From: Haberlea rhodopensis
Taxonomy: Eukaryota; Streptophyta; Magnoliopsida; Lamiales; Gesneriaceae
Direction: 5' to 3'
DNA: 64,000 nucleotides
NCBI GenBank assembly: GCA_907163345.1
Contig: CAJQUN010000463.1
Coordinates: 62,001-126,000 of the forward strand
The notes beneath the pieces are model-generated. The model saw only the letters and a program-made list of their open reading frames with translations, was not told the DNA's origin and made no database searches. This document shows, in pieces, positions 1 through 9,208 of this stretch. Positions within the stretch are counted from its first letter, which is position 1. Every line of letters begins with the position of its first letter. The position numbers were made by a program, and so were the translations under genes.

Positions 1-991
1 ACGAGGTGGATTGTGGTGGACTCTGGTAGTCACCACGTCATTTGAAGTTGGGGTTGAGTATGCCTCACTGAAACATATATATGTTTATGCTTAAATCTTG
101 GTGAGACTGGTCTGGGACAGCTCATGATGTTGAAGTACCAACAAGAGAGTCATCAAGTCGTCGTTGATTCGATCTGGGAATCCATGTATTTTGGGATGCA
201 ATGGGTTTATTGCATGTCCTTTCAAATTTGAAACTCTGAGGAGTCTCGATTGTTTATTTATGACCAAGATGTGGTTCTTGGGATATCCAGAGGTGGACAT
301 CTTATGAGATATCTTTTGTGTGAATTTGTGGCCGTGAGTTGCCCAATTTGAGTTGCGATGATGCGACTGCCCCTTCGATAGAGGAGGTTTGAAAGTGGAA
401 ACCAAGTTTGTTATGTGTACACCGTGGAATACTAGTGTTTCCCTCGTAACGATGTATGTTAGACATCGTGAGTCATGATAGAGATGTCTTTGAATGATGT
501 CTACGATGGAATCGGGAGCGATTCGGATCCTTACCGTTTCAGTTGACTAACTGCTTTTGGATTATTAGCGTTGAGCTGTGCTGACGCTCTTTGACGTTAT
601 AATAGATTTGGAAGTCTATTCCACTCCAGAGGTTGACACGAGGTCAACGTTCTCACGGTTGAGGTGTCTTTCAGGATGCGTTCTTACTAGTTGTATTAGA
701 ACTAAGGATGACTGTCCGATCTACAGTCGTAAGTATAGGTTGTTTTGCAGTCATGAGAGACTGACTTTTGGGATGACCCGCATCGAGGTACGTTTTGCCT
801 CTTGAGATATGTTGGTTTTGGTAAGTCGCTCTGTTTCAGAGTTTGATGAGAGGTAAGTATCCTCGCGTTTATTAATACGATTCTGATATGGTCAAGAATC
901 GAAGTTATGGCTTCATGTTGTTGTGTAGCCTGGGTGTTACGTGATACACCAGTGCTAATTTCGAGGACGAAATTCTTTTAGTGGGGGATAT
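1..991 (+). mobile_element. LARD-1 copy A, 3' end of internal region (non-coding)
   Basis: This stretch matches the region just upstream of the 3' LTR in LARD-1 copy C (about 28345-29983, same strand) and copy B (13982-15500, opposite strand). It ends with the stretch TTTCGAGGACGAAATTC and a polypurine tract, the usual layout at the 3' end of gypsy-type elements. No protein domain is recognisable. Relative to copy C it lacks about 640 bases near position 200, between two imperfect copies of GGATGCAATGGGT, which looks like a deletion at short direct repeats. An antisense open frame (91-405) recurs in the other copies but resembles nothing I know. The element continues to the left of the window. 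Confidence 0.75.
980..991 (+). other. Polypurine tract of LARD-1 copy A
   Basis: AGTGGGGGATAT lies immediately before the LTR start TGTGATGACC. This is the expected position and composition for the plus-strand primer of reverse transcription. The same tract precedes the LTR in copies B (reverse, 13982-13993) and C (29972-29983). Confidence 0.8.
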
Positions 992-1319
992 TGTGATGAC
1001 CAGGGATTATAGATGTTAATCCCGTAGTGTTAATAATCCCTAAAGTGGTTTTACGTAGCGATTTGGAGTTTAATCGTGATGTTAGGCCTTCTGGGCTCGT
1101 TTATTTGGGTAGTTGGGATCGTTGGATCCAGAGGTTGAGATTGTATTCTCATTTGGGTGAAAAACCTAAGAGTTGGGTTTTTGATGTGTCTCGGGATCTC
1201 GGGTGCTTGTGTGAGCACCGGTAGGGGGTTTTGGAGTTAGAGAGAGAGTTTTTGAAAACAGATGATTTTTAATGAATCACGATGTATTTGTGGGGCTATT
1301 AGTTTTCGGGGTATTTTGC

Positions 1320-1327
1320 TATAAATA
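1320..1327 (+). promoter_or_regulatory. TATA box in LARD-1 LTR (copy A)
   Basis: TATAAATA sits in a conserved context (TTGCTATAAATACCA). It is repeated at 13644-13651 (reverse), 30314-30321 and 53505-53512. About 40-50 bases downstream the sequence turns GC-rich with CTCTCTC runs, typical of a plant 5' leader. It is the likely LTR promoter; the start site is inferred. Confidence 0.65.
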
Positions 1328-2608
1328 CCAATTGAACCCGAGATTTTTATTAAAATTTCATTTCAACCCACTTTTTCCTCTCTCTCTCCGCGCGCCCCTC
1401 CCGTCTGCCCAGCCCCCTCCGCGCGCTAAAGCGCTTCGGCCGCCGCCGTCGCTCCGCCGTTCGGCGCGTCCGACCTACCCACGGCTTCGTCTCGTCCAGG
1501 CGCTCCTTTCCCCTCCGTCAATTGAAAGTTTCATCGCGTTTTGAAGTCGGATTTTGCAGGTAAGCGTCGATCCCCAATTTCTAGGGTTTAACGAATTTCG
1601 ATCGATTTACTTCCGATTTTCGATTGAATAACCTTCCTTACCCCTTTTCCATGCTTGTCATGTATTTCCCTGCTTAACTTGATGGTATTGTGAATTTTTG
1701 TTTCGATTTTTCCAAAAATTCGTAGGGTTTATGTTCGAATTTTTGGGGGTTTTAGGCAAGGGGTGTTGATCCTTGCTTTAATGGTTTAATTCACATTTTA
1801 GATGTATTATGATGCTTAACTGGGATCGAATTAAGATGTTATGGTTCGAATTTACCCTATTTTGGTGAGGGTTTGATTTCGAATTTTGGGGATTATGGCT
1901 ATGGTTGATAATTCACGTTAGGGATCGTTTATTACATGTTTTAGATGATTTACGATGCTTGGTTGGGTTCGAATTGTGATGCTAGGGTTCGAATTATTGA
2001 AGGTGTTCTTGGGCAATTTTCGATATTGTCTCATTCGTCCCCTCCCTGCATGTACCCTGCCCCGGGTCTTTTAAATGATTTATTGTCGTGTGTTGACAAT
2101 ATTTTGAGGGTTATAGATGTGCTTAAGCATGGGTTACATGTTCGTAAATAATTTTGAATTATTTATCGTGTTAGCACATCATTCCTCGGGGCATGGAACT
2201 CGAGCAAGGTTTGGCTCGGACTTCGAGGATTTAAGGTACGTTTAGCGTACGAGCATAGTTTAAATGATGTTTTACAAGTATGATGCATGATCTAAAATAC
2301 ATGAAATGCTTTGCTATGATGATATCGGGACTTGGTTATGTTGTGTTGATTCACATGGTGGAATGCTTAGTGCCGCTATGAAGCGAGCAAATGATGAGGT
2401 GTGGTTGCTACAGAGCAAACACCGATAGTATGACGTTACCTTGAAGTAAGAAATGAAAATGTGGTATTTGATTAGATATCTAGGATATCTGTATTTTATT
2501 CCCTATTGGTAATAAATAGGAACATAGATGTAGTTAATCAGAGAAGTGATTAACTAGGATCGGAAGTTAAGGAAATCTCAATATGATATCTAGAATTATG
2601 ATAATTAA

Positions 2609-2724
2609 TAGATAAAGTAAGATGTTATGAAATGTTGCTAATCATTACTAGATAAAGTAAGATGTTATGAAATGTTGCTAATCATTGCTAGTTAAAGTAA
2701 GATGTTATGAAATGTTGTTAATTT
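2609..2724 (+). repeat. 40-bp tandem triplication inside LTR copy A
   Basis: Three head-to-tail units start at 2609, 2649 and 2689, each beginning TAG(A/T)TAAAGTAAGATG. The unit is not tandemly repeated in the other LARD-1 LTRs seen here, so it is private to this copy. Confidence 0.85.
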
Positions 2725-3652
2725 GAACTGGCTAGGGTTAACCAATGTGATGATTAACTGCATATTCAGGAATTGATGATTTATCTGTTTTGAGAACAGG
2801 ATTATTACAGGGGTACGCTATGATGAGGGTGATACCATCCAGGAAGTATCACATATGTTCCACAATATTTACATTTTTGTAAATTATGTATTATGTCATT
2901 ATGATTATGAAATTGTGGAATTGGTATGCTCACCCTGTTGGGGGCTGTCTCTGTTGGGGCAGGTGAACAGGTACATCGATGGCTTTGGAGATGAGCTCGA
3001 GCTGTTGATTGGGTGTACTTCCAGGATCGTGGTACCAGGGCTTGATGGAGCACGGTATCGTATAAAGTACCTATATACCCATGATGGTTATATACATATT
3101 CGTGATGCTCGCATGTGAGCACGATTATACTTGTATATGGGTTGTATATAAAGGCATGAGCCTTTCTCTCTTTCATTTGAGGTTACATGCAATTAGAGGT
3201 TAATTGCTAAATGATACGAGAGTCATTGGTGTATTTGTGGGTGTTGAAACTCACTGTTGTCGTCATATGTGTGGTGTCTTCCCTGGCTGGGAATTTACTT
3301 GTATTACTGCATATGATGAGTATTATGTGTTCCCTGGCCGGGAATTATGTTATGTGTTGTGCCTTTTTTTTGTTTGGGATAGCTCTATTTGTGGGGAGAC
3401 TCTGCCCAAATTTTTATAAAAGTTCACAATGTGAAAAGTGGCACCAAGGGGTTGGTAAAAGGGCAAACATATGAGTCTTTTATTGTTAGGATGGTGATCT
3501 TATAACATTGAGTATTAAAGGAAATTTTGTAATTGACATTCAATGGTAAAGTATCATCTGAGCTCCCCGATTGACTTTTTATTGAAAGCATGTGCCACAC
3601 ATAATGATTAATACACTAATCAAGGGTTAAGTATATGGGGTCCTTACATTAG

Positions 3653-3669
3653 TGGTATCAGAGCAGTGG
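3653..3669 (+). other. Primer binding site (initiator Met tRNA type), LARD-1 copy A
   Basis: TGGTATCAGAGCAGTGG lies four bases after the LTR end. This sequence is complementary to the 3' end of plant initiator methionine tRNA and is the standard primer site of many plant gypsy and copia elements. Confidence 0.9.
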
Positions 3670-4112
3670 TTGCTCATTGGGGCTGTTGAGGGCCTAGGAA
3701 GTTATTGATAGCACATATTTATGCATGATGGCATTAATGTTATACGACATGACTAATTGTTTATGTGCTTATATGATATGAAAAGTGGTATTGCTAACCA
3801 TTGTGGTTGCAGGAATCGTGTGGAACACGATAGGATGGCATTAATAGCGATGTCTAACGCTCTATATGCTACGTGCCAAGGAATCTGATTTTGGAAGAAA
3901 ATCAGGGAAAAGAAAGATATGAAGTATTGTCTGAGGACAGAATGGGTAGACAACCGACAGTGGAATACTTCGGTATGGTCTCAATTATTATTGAATATAC
4001 TAATGCGTTTGTTCATGTGATGTTCAAGCAAGGAAGGTACGTAAGAGACGTACGGGCATCAAAAGGTAACGTATTCTTAAACTATGACTTTGCATTGATT
4101 GCATAAGTAAGT
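3670..4112 (+). mobile_element. LARD-1 leader after the primer site (copy A)
   Basis: This non-coding leader corresponds to 26006-26430 of copy C. It contains a 3' splice-site-like stretch (GTGGTTGCAG|GAATCGTG near 3805-3822) and a second ACGTACGGGCATC module near 4050, also seen in the gypsy LTRs. I see no gene in it. Confidence 0.6.
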
Positions 4113-4340
4113 TTATGATGATGTTTATGATAAGTAAAGATGATATGATGATTATGATGATGTTTATGATAAGTAAAGATGATATGATGATTATGATGAT
4201 GTTTATGATAAGTAAAGATGATATGATGATTATGATGATGTTTATGATAAGTAAAGATGATATGATGTTTATGATGATGTTTATGATAAGTAAAGATGAT
4301 ATGATGTTTATGATGACGTTTAATAATAAGTAAAGATGAT
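4113..4340 (+). repeat. 39-bp tandem repeat in LARD-1 leader
   Basis: About 5.5 copies of a 39-bp AT-rich unit containing TTTATGATAAGTAAAGATG. Because 39 is a multiple of three the array is open in one frame (repeating MMMFMISKDDMMI). That frame is a by-product of the repeat and not evidence of a protein. Confidence 0.9.
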
Positions 4341-4457
4341 ATGATGTTTATGATGATGATTATGATGATGATTATGGGGAATAAGTTTATAATGATGATG
4401 TTTACACGATGAAATGATGATGTTTATATGATGTTTATATGATGATGTTTATACGAT
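4341..4457 (+). mobile_element. Degenerate ATG/TGATG-rich spacer between arrays
   Basis: Low-complexity TGATGATG sequence joins the 39-bp and 58-bp arrays. No other feature is seen. Confidence 0.5.
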
Positions 4458-4690
4458 GTTATTGTGGTAAGGTGCCACGGGGTAAGGTGCCCCACATGGT
4501 AAGTAGCCATGCGATATTATTGTGGTAAGGTGCCACGGGGTAAGGTGCCCCACATGGTAAGTAGCCATGCGATGTTATTGTGGTAAGGTGCCACGGGGTA
4601 AGGTGCCCCACATGGTAAGTAGCCATGCGATGTTATTGTGGTAAGATGCCACGGGGTAAGATGCCCATATGGTAAGAGGCCATACGATAT
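4458..4690 (+). repeat. 58-bp tandem repeat in LARD-1 leader
   Basis: Four copies start near 4458, 4516, 4574 and 4632. Each contains GGTAAGGTGCCACGGGG followed by a second GGTAAGGTGCCCC, so each unit is itself a degenerate duplication. The last copy is diverged (GTAAGATGCC). Not seen in LARD-1 copies B or C. Confidence 0.85.
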
Positions 4691-4704
4691 TATTATGTGG
4701 ATTT

Positions 4705-4975
4705 ACGATGACTCATTCTTTTATGAGGATTGGCGATGGTTTATTCCGCCAGATATGTTGATAGCGATGCTTCATTCCGCTATATTGATTGGCGATGGTT
4801 CTTTCCGCCAGATGTATTGATAGCGATGTCTCATTCCGCAATATTGATTGGCGATGGTTCTTTCCGCCAGATGTATTGATAGCGATGTCTCATTCCGCTA
4901 TATTGATTGGCGATGGTTCTTTCCGCCAGATGTATTGATAGCGATGGTTCATTCCGCTATATTGATTGGCGATGT
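4705..4975 (+). repeat. 59-bp hairpin-forming tandem repeat (LARD-1, copy A)
   Basis: About 4.6 copies of a unit with two halves, one containing GGCGATGG...CCGCC and one AGCGATG...CCGCT, each flanked by TATTGAT. The same family of repeats is at 16400-17063 (reverse) and 26880-27360. The array stops abruptly at about 4975, in mid-unit, where reverse-oriented gypsy sequence begins. Confidence 0.85.
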
Positions 4976-4987
4976 ATAAGGAATCTT

Positions 4988-6619
4988 GGAACGAGTTCTA
5001 CGTCAAAGTCATAGCCCAGATGGCAACAGGAAGTCATCATAGCCGACAAATGCATGACCTCCTCAGCAGTACTCTTCACCTTCCGACTCAAGGCATCTGC
5101 CATCAAGTTTGCTTTCCCCGGATGGTACTCAATCTCACAGTCATAGTCTTTGAGCAAATCCATCCATCTCCTCTGACGCATATTCAACTCCGCCTGAGTG
5201 AATAAGAATTTCAGGCTCTTATGATCCGTATATATGGTAAAGGATGTACCATACAGATAGTGCCTCCAAATCTTCAGGGCAAAGATAATAACAGCCAACT
5301 CCAAGTCATTTACTGGGTACCTAACCTCATGCGGCTTCAACTGCCTCGATGCATAAGCTACCACATGCTTATCTTGCATCAGTACACAACCCAAGCCCTG
5401 CAGTGATGCGTCAGTATAAAGCACAAACCTTTTGTTCTCCGTAGGGATCACCAATACCGGTGCCGTCGTCAATCGGTGCTTCAACTCTTGGAAACTCTCC
5501 TCGCAAGCCTCTGACCAAAAGAAGGGTACTCCCTTCTGGGTCAACCGCGTCAGTGGTTTAGCAATCTTAGAAAACCCTCGACAAAGCGTCGGTAATAGCC
5601 AGCCAAACCAAGAAAACTCCGAATCTCGGGCACAGAAGTAGGTGCAGCCCACTCCATCACCGCCTCAATCTTCCTGGGGTCCACTGAAATCCCACTGCTA
5701 GATATGACATGCCCCAGAAATACCACACTACTCAACCAAAACTCACACTTACTGAGTTTGGCATATAACTGGTGATCTCTAAGGATCTGGAGCACTGTCC
5801 TCAAATGTCTCACATGCTCTTCCTCACTCCGGGAGTAGATGAGTATATCGTCAATAAACACAATGACGAACTGATCCAGATAGGGTTGAAACACCCGATT
5901 CATTAAGCTCATAAAGACGGCCGGGGCGTTCGTCACACCGAACGGCATTACTAAGAACTCGTAGTGCCCATACCGAGTCCTAAATGCTGTCTTCTGTACA
6001 TCCTCCTCTCTAACCCGTATCTGATGGTATCCGGATCTCAATCAATCTTACTATACAGTTTCGTACCTTGCAACTAGTCAAACAAGTCGTCGATCCTTTG
6101 AAGAGGGTACTTGTTCTTTACCGTGGCCTTATTCAGTTGCCGGTAATCGATGCACAAGCGCATCGAGCCATCCTTCTTCTTCACAAAAAGAACTGGTGCG
6201 CCCCAAGGCGATACGCTAGGGCGTATATATCCTTCATCAAGGAGTTCCTGCAATTGCTCCTTCAACTCTCTTAGCTCAGCCGGTGCCATTCTGTAAGGTG
6301 CACGAGAGATAGCGGATGTCCCCGGTAATAACTCAATCCCAAACTCGACTTCCCTTGCCGGTGGGAATCCGGGAATCTCCTCCGGGAATACGTCAGCAAA
6401 TTCCGCTACCACTGGTATATCCTCAACCTTTAACTCTTTGCTCTTTCCCGACGTGTCCACGGCATAGATGAGGTAGCCCGTATGACCACGTTCCAACAAC
6501 TGAGACATTTTGATTGCCGAAATCAACGGAATCTTCGCACGAGACCCGTCGCCATAAAAAGTCCACTGAACTCCCAAACCAGATTTGAATCGAACTGTCC
6601 TCTGTCGACAATCTACCAC
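4988..6619 (-). pseudogene. Gyp-A fragment: reverse transcriptase and partial RNase H (broken)
   Basis: Three overlapping open stretches (6619-6074, 6041-5550, 5652-4957) in three frames together cover the polymerase. Visible are the conserved [16 protein letters not shown] block, the catalytic FIDDILIYS motif of reverse transcriptase, the [11 protein letters not shown] connection region and the RNase H core with LYTDAS and TDHKSLKFL. At least two frameshifts (about 6055 and 5570) break it, and it ends after GYDFDVE, where a full-length copy would go on into integrase. It encoded the enzyme that copies element RNA into DNA. It cannot be functional here. Confidence 0.85.
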
Positions 6620-6633
6620 TGCCTGATATCTGT

Positions 6634-8045
6634 TCAGAATGTCGATGCCCAGTCGAAATCTGACATACTCAAAACAATCAAATCTGCCTTTATCTCGTTG
6701 CCCTCAAAATAAATGAGGCAGTCCATCAGAAACCGATCAGCAACAACTCTCTTCCCGGTGGGTGTCGAGACCAATACAGACGTGGGTAACGGAGACGTGC
6801 ACATATGATGTCTCGCCACAAAGTCCGCAGACACGAAGGAGTGTGAAGCACCTGTGTCTATCAAAATAAAGGCGGAAAATGTAAATAGTAGGCACGTACC
6901 AGCTATAACCTCCTCTGGAGCTGCATCGGCCTGCTCCCTGGTCAATGCATAGACCTGTCCCTGAGGTGGCCCCATCGCCTGTCCTCCCATCTGACGAGGG
7001 ACTATTGGTGGCCTCTGCTGCACTGTACCACTAGAAAACCTCCCTCGACCTTCCCTGAGATCCGTCTGTCCTTCCCGGTTGGGGCAACGCCGAGCAATGT
7101 GGCCCGACTTGCCACAAATGTAGCACGCAGAACAATCTCGCATCAAATGTGGCCCTCCACAAAAGTGGCACTTGACATCTCCAGCTCTACTAGATTGAGC
7201 CGGTCCCCCATAAGTAGATGTACCACTCCTCCGATCCCCTTGCTTCCGACCCTCCGGCCTCCTTCCGCCAAACCGAGTAGAAGAAGAAGTCCCCCGCGAC
7301 TTAAAAGATCCTCCTCGGGGCCTCAGATTTTCAGATGTTGATCTTTGCGATGGAGTTGGTGAGGGTATGGCCTCAGGATAAGCACTCACCCCTATCTCCG
7401 CTAACTCCGCTCTAACCAGTGCCTCATCAAAGGATTTCGGGTTGTTAGAAATGACCCGATCAAATAACTCCGGTCGCAGCCCCCCTTCAAAAAGTGCCTC
7501 ATCTTGGCATGCCCATTTGTAGCAATGTGTGGAACATACCTCAATAAGGATGAGTAGTGCATGGCGTAGTCCGAAACTGTCAGGTTCCCTTGCTTCAGAT
7601 TCGTAAATTCATCCTCCTTACTTTGCCTAGCCGCGGCAGAGAAGTATCGGTTTAGAAACCGAGTCCGAAATAAAGTCCAGTCGATTACCATGCCGTGTGC
7701 CCTCAATTCCATTACAGTCGTCTTCCACCACATGGAAGACTTCTTTGCCAGTTGGAATTCTGCCAGTCTTAACCAAGCCGTCCTAGCACACGGCGCAGAT
7801 ACAAAAATCTGTTCTAGTCTCTCCAGCCACTCTTCGCCCTCTTCTCCTGTCTCTGTTCCTTCAAACATGGGTGGGTGGAAGGTCAGAAATTGTGTCAGGC
7901 TAAGCTCCCCTGGTAACAGTAATTGAGCAACCGGTTACATGCCCACAGCAGGCGGGGGTAACAGATTTGCCTGCCCGATGCTAGCATTCACGCTCCCAAT
8001 ATCACCCACCTCCTCGTTGAGGTTTCCCGCATTCATAGCCGCCAT
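6634..8045 (-). pseudogene. Gyp-A fragment: gag and protease (broken)
   Basis: The start is set at 8045 by comparison with other copies (MAAMN... just after TTACAG). An in-frame stop lies near 7934, replacing a Glu codon conserved in the other copies. The gag core (WWKTTVMELR, RTRFLNRYF, YVPHIATNGHAKMR) is in one frame (7868-7401). A frameshift near 7430 leads to the basic linker, two zinc knuckles (CHFCGGPHLMRDC, CYICGKSGHIARRC) and the aspartic protease active site LIDTGASHSFVS. Gag forms the particle and the protease matures it. Another shift near 6630 separates this part from polymerase. Confidence 0.8.
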
Positions 8046-8255
8046 GCTGTAACACGAATGTTAACAACAATTCCAAACAATATATATGCTAAACCGTTAG
8101 ACAATATGAATGACAAGCATGTTAGTATGCCAATTGTATACATAAATATGCACCAGATGCATAAACATGCCCCAAATGTAAACACCTAGCCAACCATGCT
8201 AAGGCTACCCTTCACTCGTTCCCGGGTTCTCTAACCACTGCTCTGATACCACTAA
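8046..8255 (-). mobile_element. Gyp-A fragment leader and primer binding site
   Basis: The reverse complement of 8235-8251 reads TGGTATCAGAGCAGTGG, the initiator-Met-tRNA primer site, next to the LTR end at 8256. The rest is an untranslated leader ending in a 3' splice-site-like ATTCGTGTTACAG directly before the gag ATG. Confidence 0.8.
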
Positions 8256-9138
8256 TGTAAGGACCCTAGTTCCTTAAGTGCGGATTAAAGGCGTAATTAA
8301 AAATTTCCATGCATAACAGAGTATAAAGGTTGTGTTGATGCCCTGAGCTATTAAATTACAGTGCTAAAATAAAGTTCCAAAAGGGATTAGTTACATTCTC
8401 AACCAATGAATGCTAATCCTATAGCTTTACACTACTTCTAGAGTAGAGACTATACAAAAAATTAAGCCTGCTATGCCAAAAGCACTCCTCACTGGCTCAC
8501 TGCATCAACCCGCCTTAGCCCGTCCGCCCAAAAGTACCTACAGGAACAACCTCAAACCATGAGCATGTATATAAATCATATTCACAATAGTATGATCATA
8601 ATTCAATGCATAAACCATAATGCAAATCACTTCCTGTACTTAACACATATAAAAGCTCCCTTGGTTGTCCCTGTACCATAATCACAATTAATTGATTATA
8701 ACACCAATAATATATATCATGACATGCATCCGTTCCATGTATACCAATGGCCAATCCCAGTATTATTATATCAGTGGCATAATACCCCTCGCGTTACATG
8801 ACAGCGGCATTAATACCCCTCGCTTCGACATATTAGCGGCATAATATCCCTCGCATCAACATGACAGCGGCATGATCCTTCGCTTCGACATGTTTGCGGC
8901 AAATATTCTTCATCGCTAAATATGACAGTGGCAAGTATTCTATCATCGCCTCGACATGAAGGCGTCAAGTATTCTTCATCACTGTGATATAACCTCGACT
9001 CACAATTACATGCAACCATAATGCATGTTCCAACTATATATGCAACCATAATGCATAAATAAGACCACATGTGCAACCATAATGCATAGCCAATTCAAAG
9101 CGTAATAAATACGTTTTACCGTCCGATGCTCGTACGTC
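8256..9138 (-). mobile_element. Gyp-A LTR fragment
   Basis: It starts (reverse) TGTAAGGACCC and matches the last 0.9 kb of the Gyp-A LTR. It carries the GCGG...CGCT repeat units (about 8760-8990) and the acceptor-like TGTAG|GTAC site. It stops at the ACGTACGAGCATC module where LARD-1 LTR sequence begins. Confidence 0.8.
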
Positions 9139-9203
9139 TGTAAGGACCCCAAGCCCTTAACCCTTAATTAGTGTATTAACCATTATGTGTGGCATATGCT
9201 TTC

Positions 9204-9208
9204 AATAA
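9204..9208. repeat. Target-site duplication AATAA, left copy
   Basis: AATAA precedes the solo LTR and recurs at 11572-11576. Removing the insertion and one AATAA restores the CTTTCAATAAAAAGTC found in intact LARD-1 LTRs. Confidence 0.95.

Larger units (their letters stand above)
992..3648 (+). mobile_element. LARD-1 LTR, copy A
   Basis: The LTR is 2657 bp, starts TGTGATGACC and ends GGGGTCCTTACA, followed four bases later by a primer binding site. It matches the LTRs at 9139-13981 (reverse), 29984-32675 and 53173-55105. Internal landmarks in order are a TATA box (1320), a GC-rich leader of about 150 bp, a CTAGGGTTT telo-box-like site (1581), a donor-like AAG|GTACGT (2235/2236), a 40-bp triplication and a conserved short open frame (2855-3118). 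It has element interior on both sides (3' end on the left, primer site on the right), so it is shared by two tandem element bodies. Confidence 0.85.
4976..9138 (-). mobile_element. Gyp-A fragment: truncated Ty3/gypsy chromovirus, reverse strand
   Basis: Read on the - strand it has a partial 5' LTR (9138-8256), primer site, leader, gag, protease, reverse transcriptase and part of RNase H, then stops. Integrase, chromodomain and 3' LTR are absent. The LTR part lacks everything upstream of GACGTACGAGCATCGG, where it abuts the end of a LARD-1 LTR. Both ends are therefore rearrangement or insertion boundaries and no target duplication of its own can be seen. It is the same family as 17064-25572 but an older, more diverged copy. 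Confidence 0.85.

Noticed and set aside
3653..3669. tRNA-gene-like TGGTATCAGAGCAGTGG
   Set aside because: Only the 3' complement of Met tRNA is present, next to an LTR end. It is a primer site and not a tRNA gene.
4115..4333. Open frame of repeating MMMFMISKDDMMI
   Set aside because: A 39-bp tandem repeat keeps any stop-free frame open; no start context or homologue supports a protein.
4113..4975. Regularly spaced repeats that could suggest a CRISPR array
   Set aside because: Units are directly adjacent with no unique spacers, the setting is a plant retrotransposon leader, and three different unit types follow one another.
4979..4993. Short match GGAATCTTGGAACG on the + strand to Gyp-A integrase (22141)
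   Set aside because: About 14 bases in the opposite sense to the adjoining fragment; too short to tell from chance or filler at a break, so not called as a separate element.
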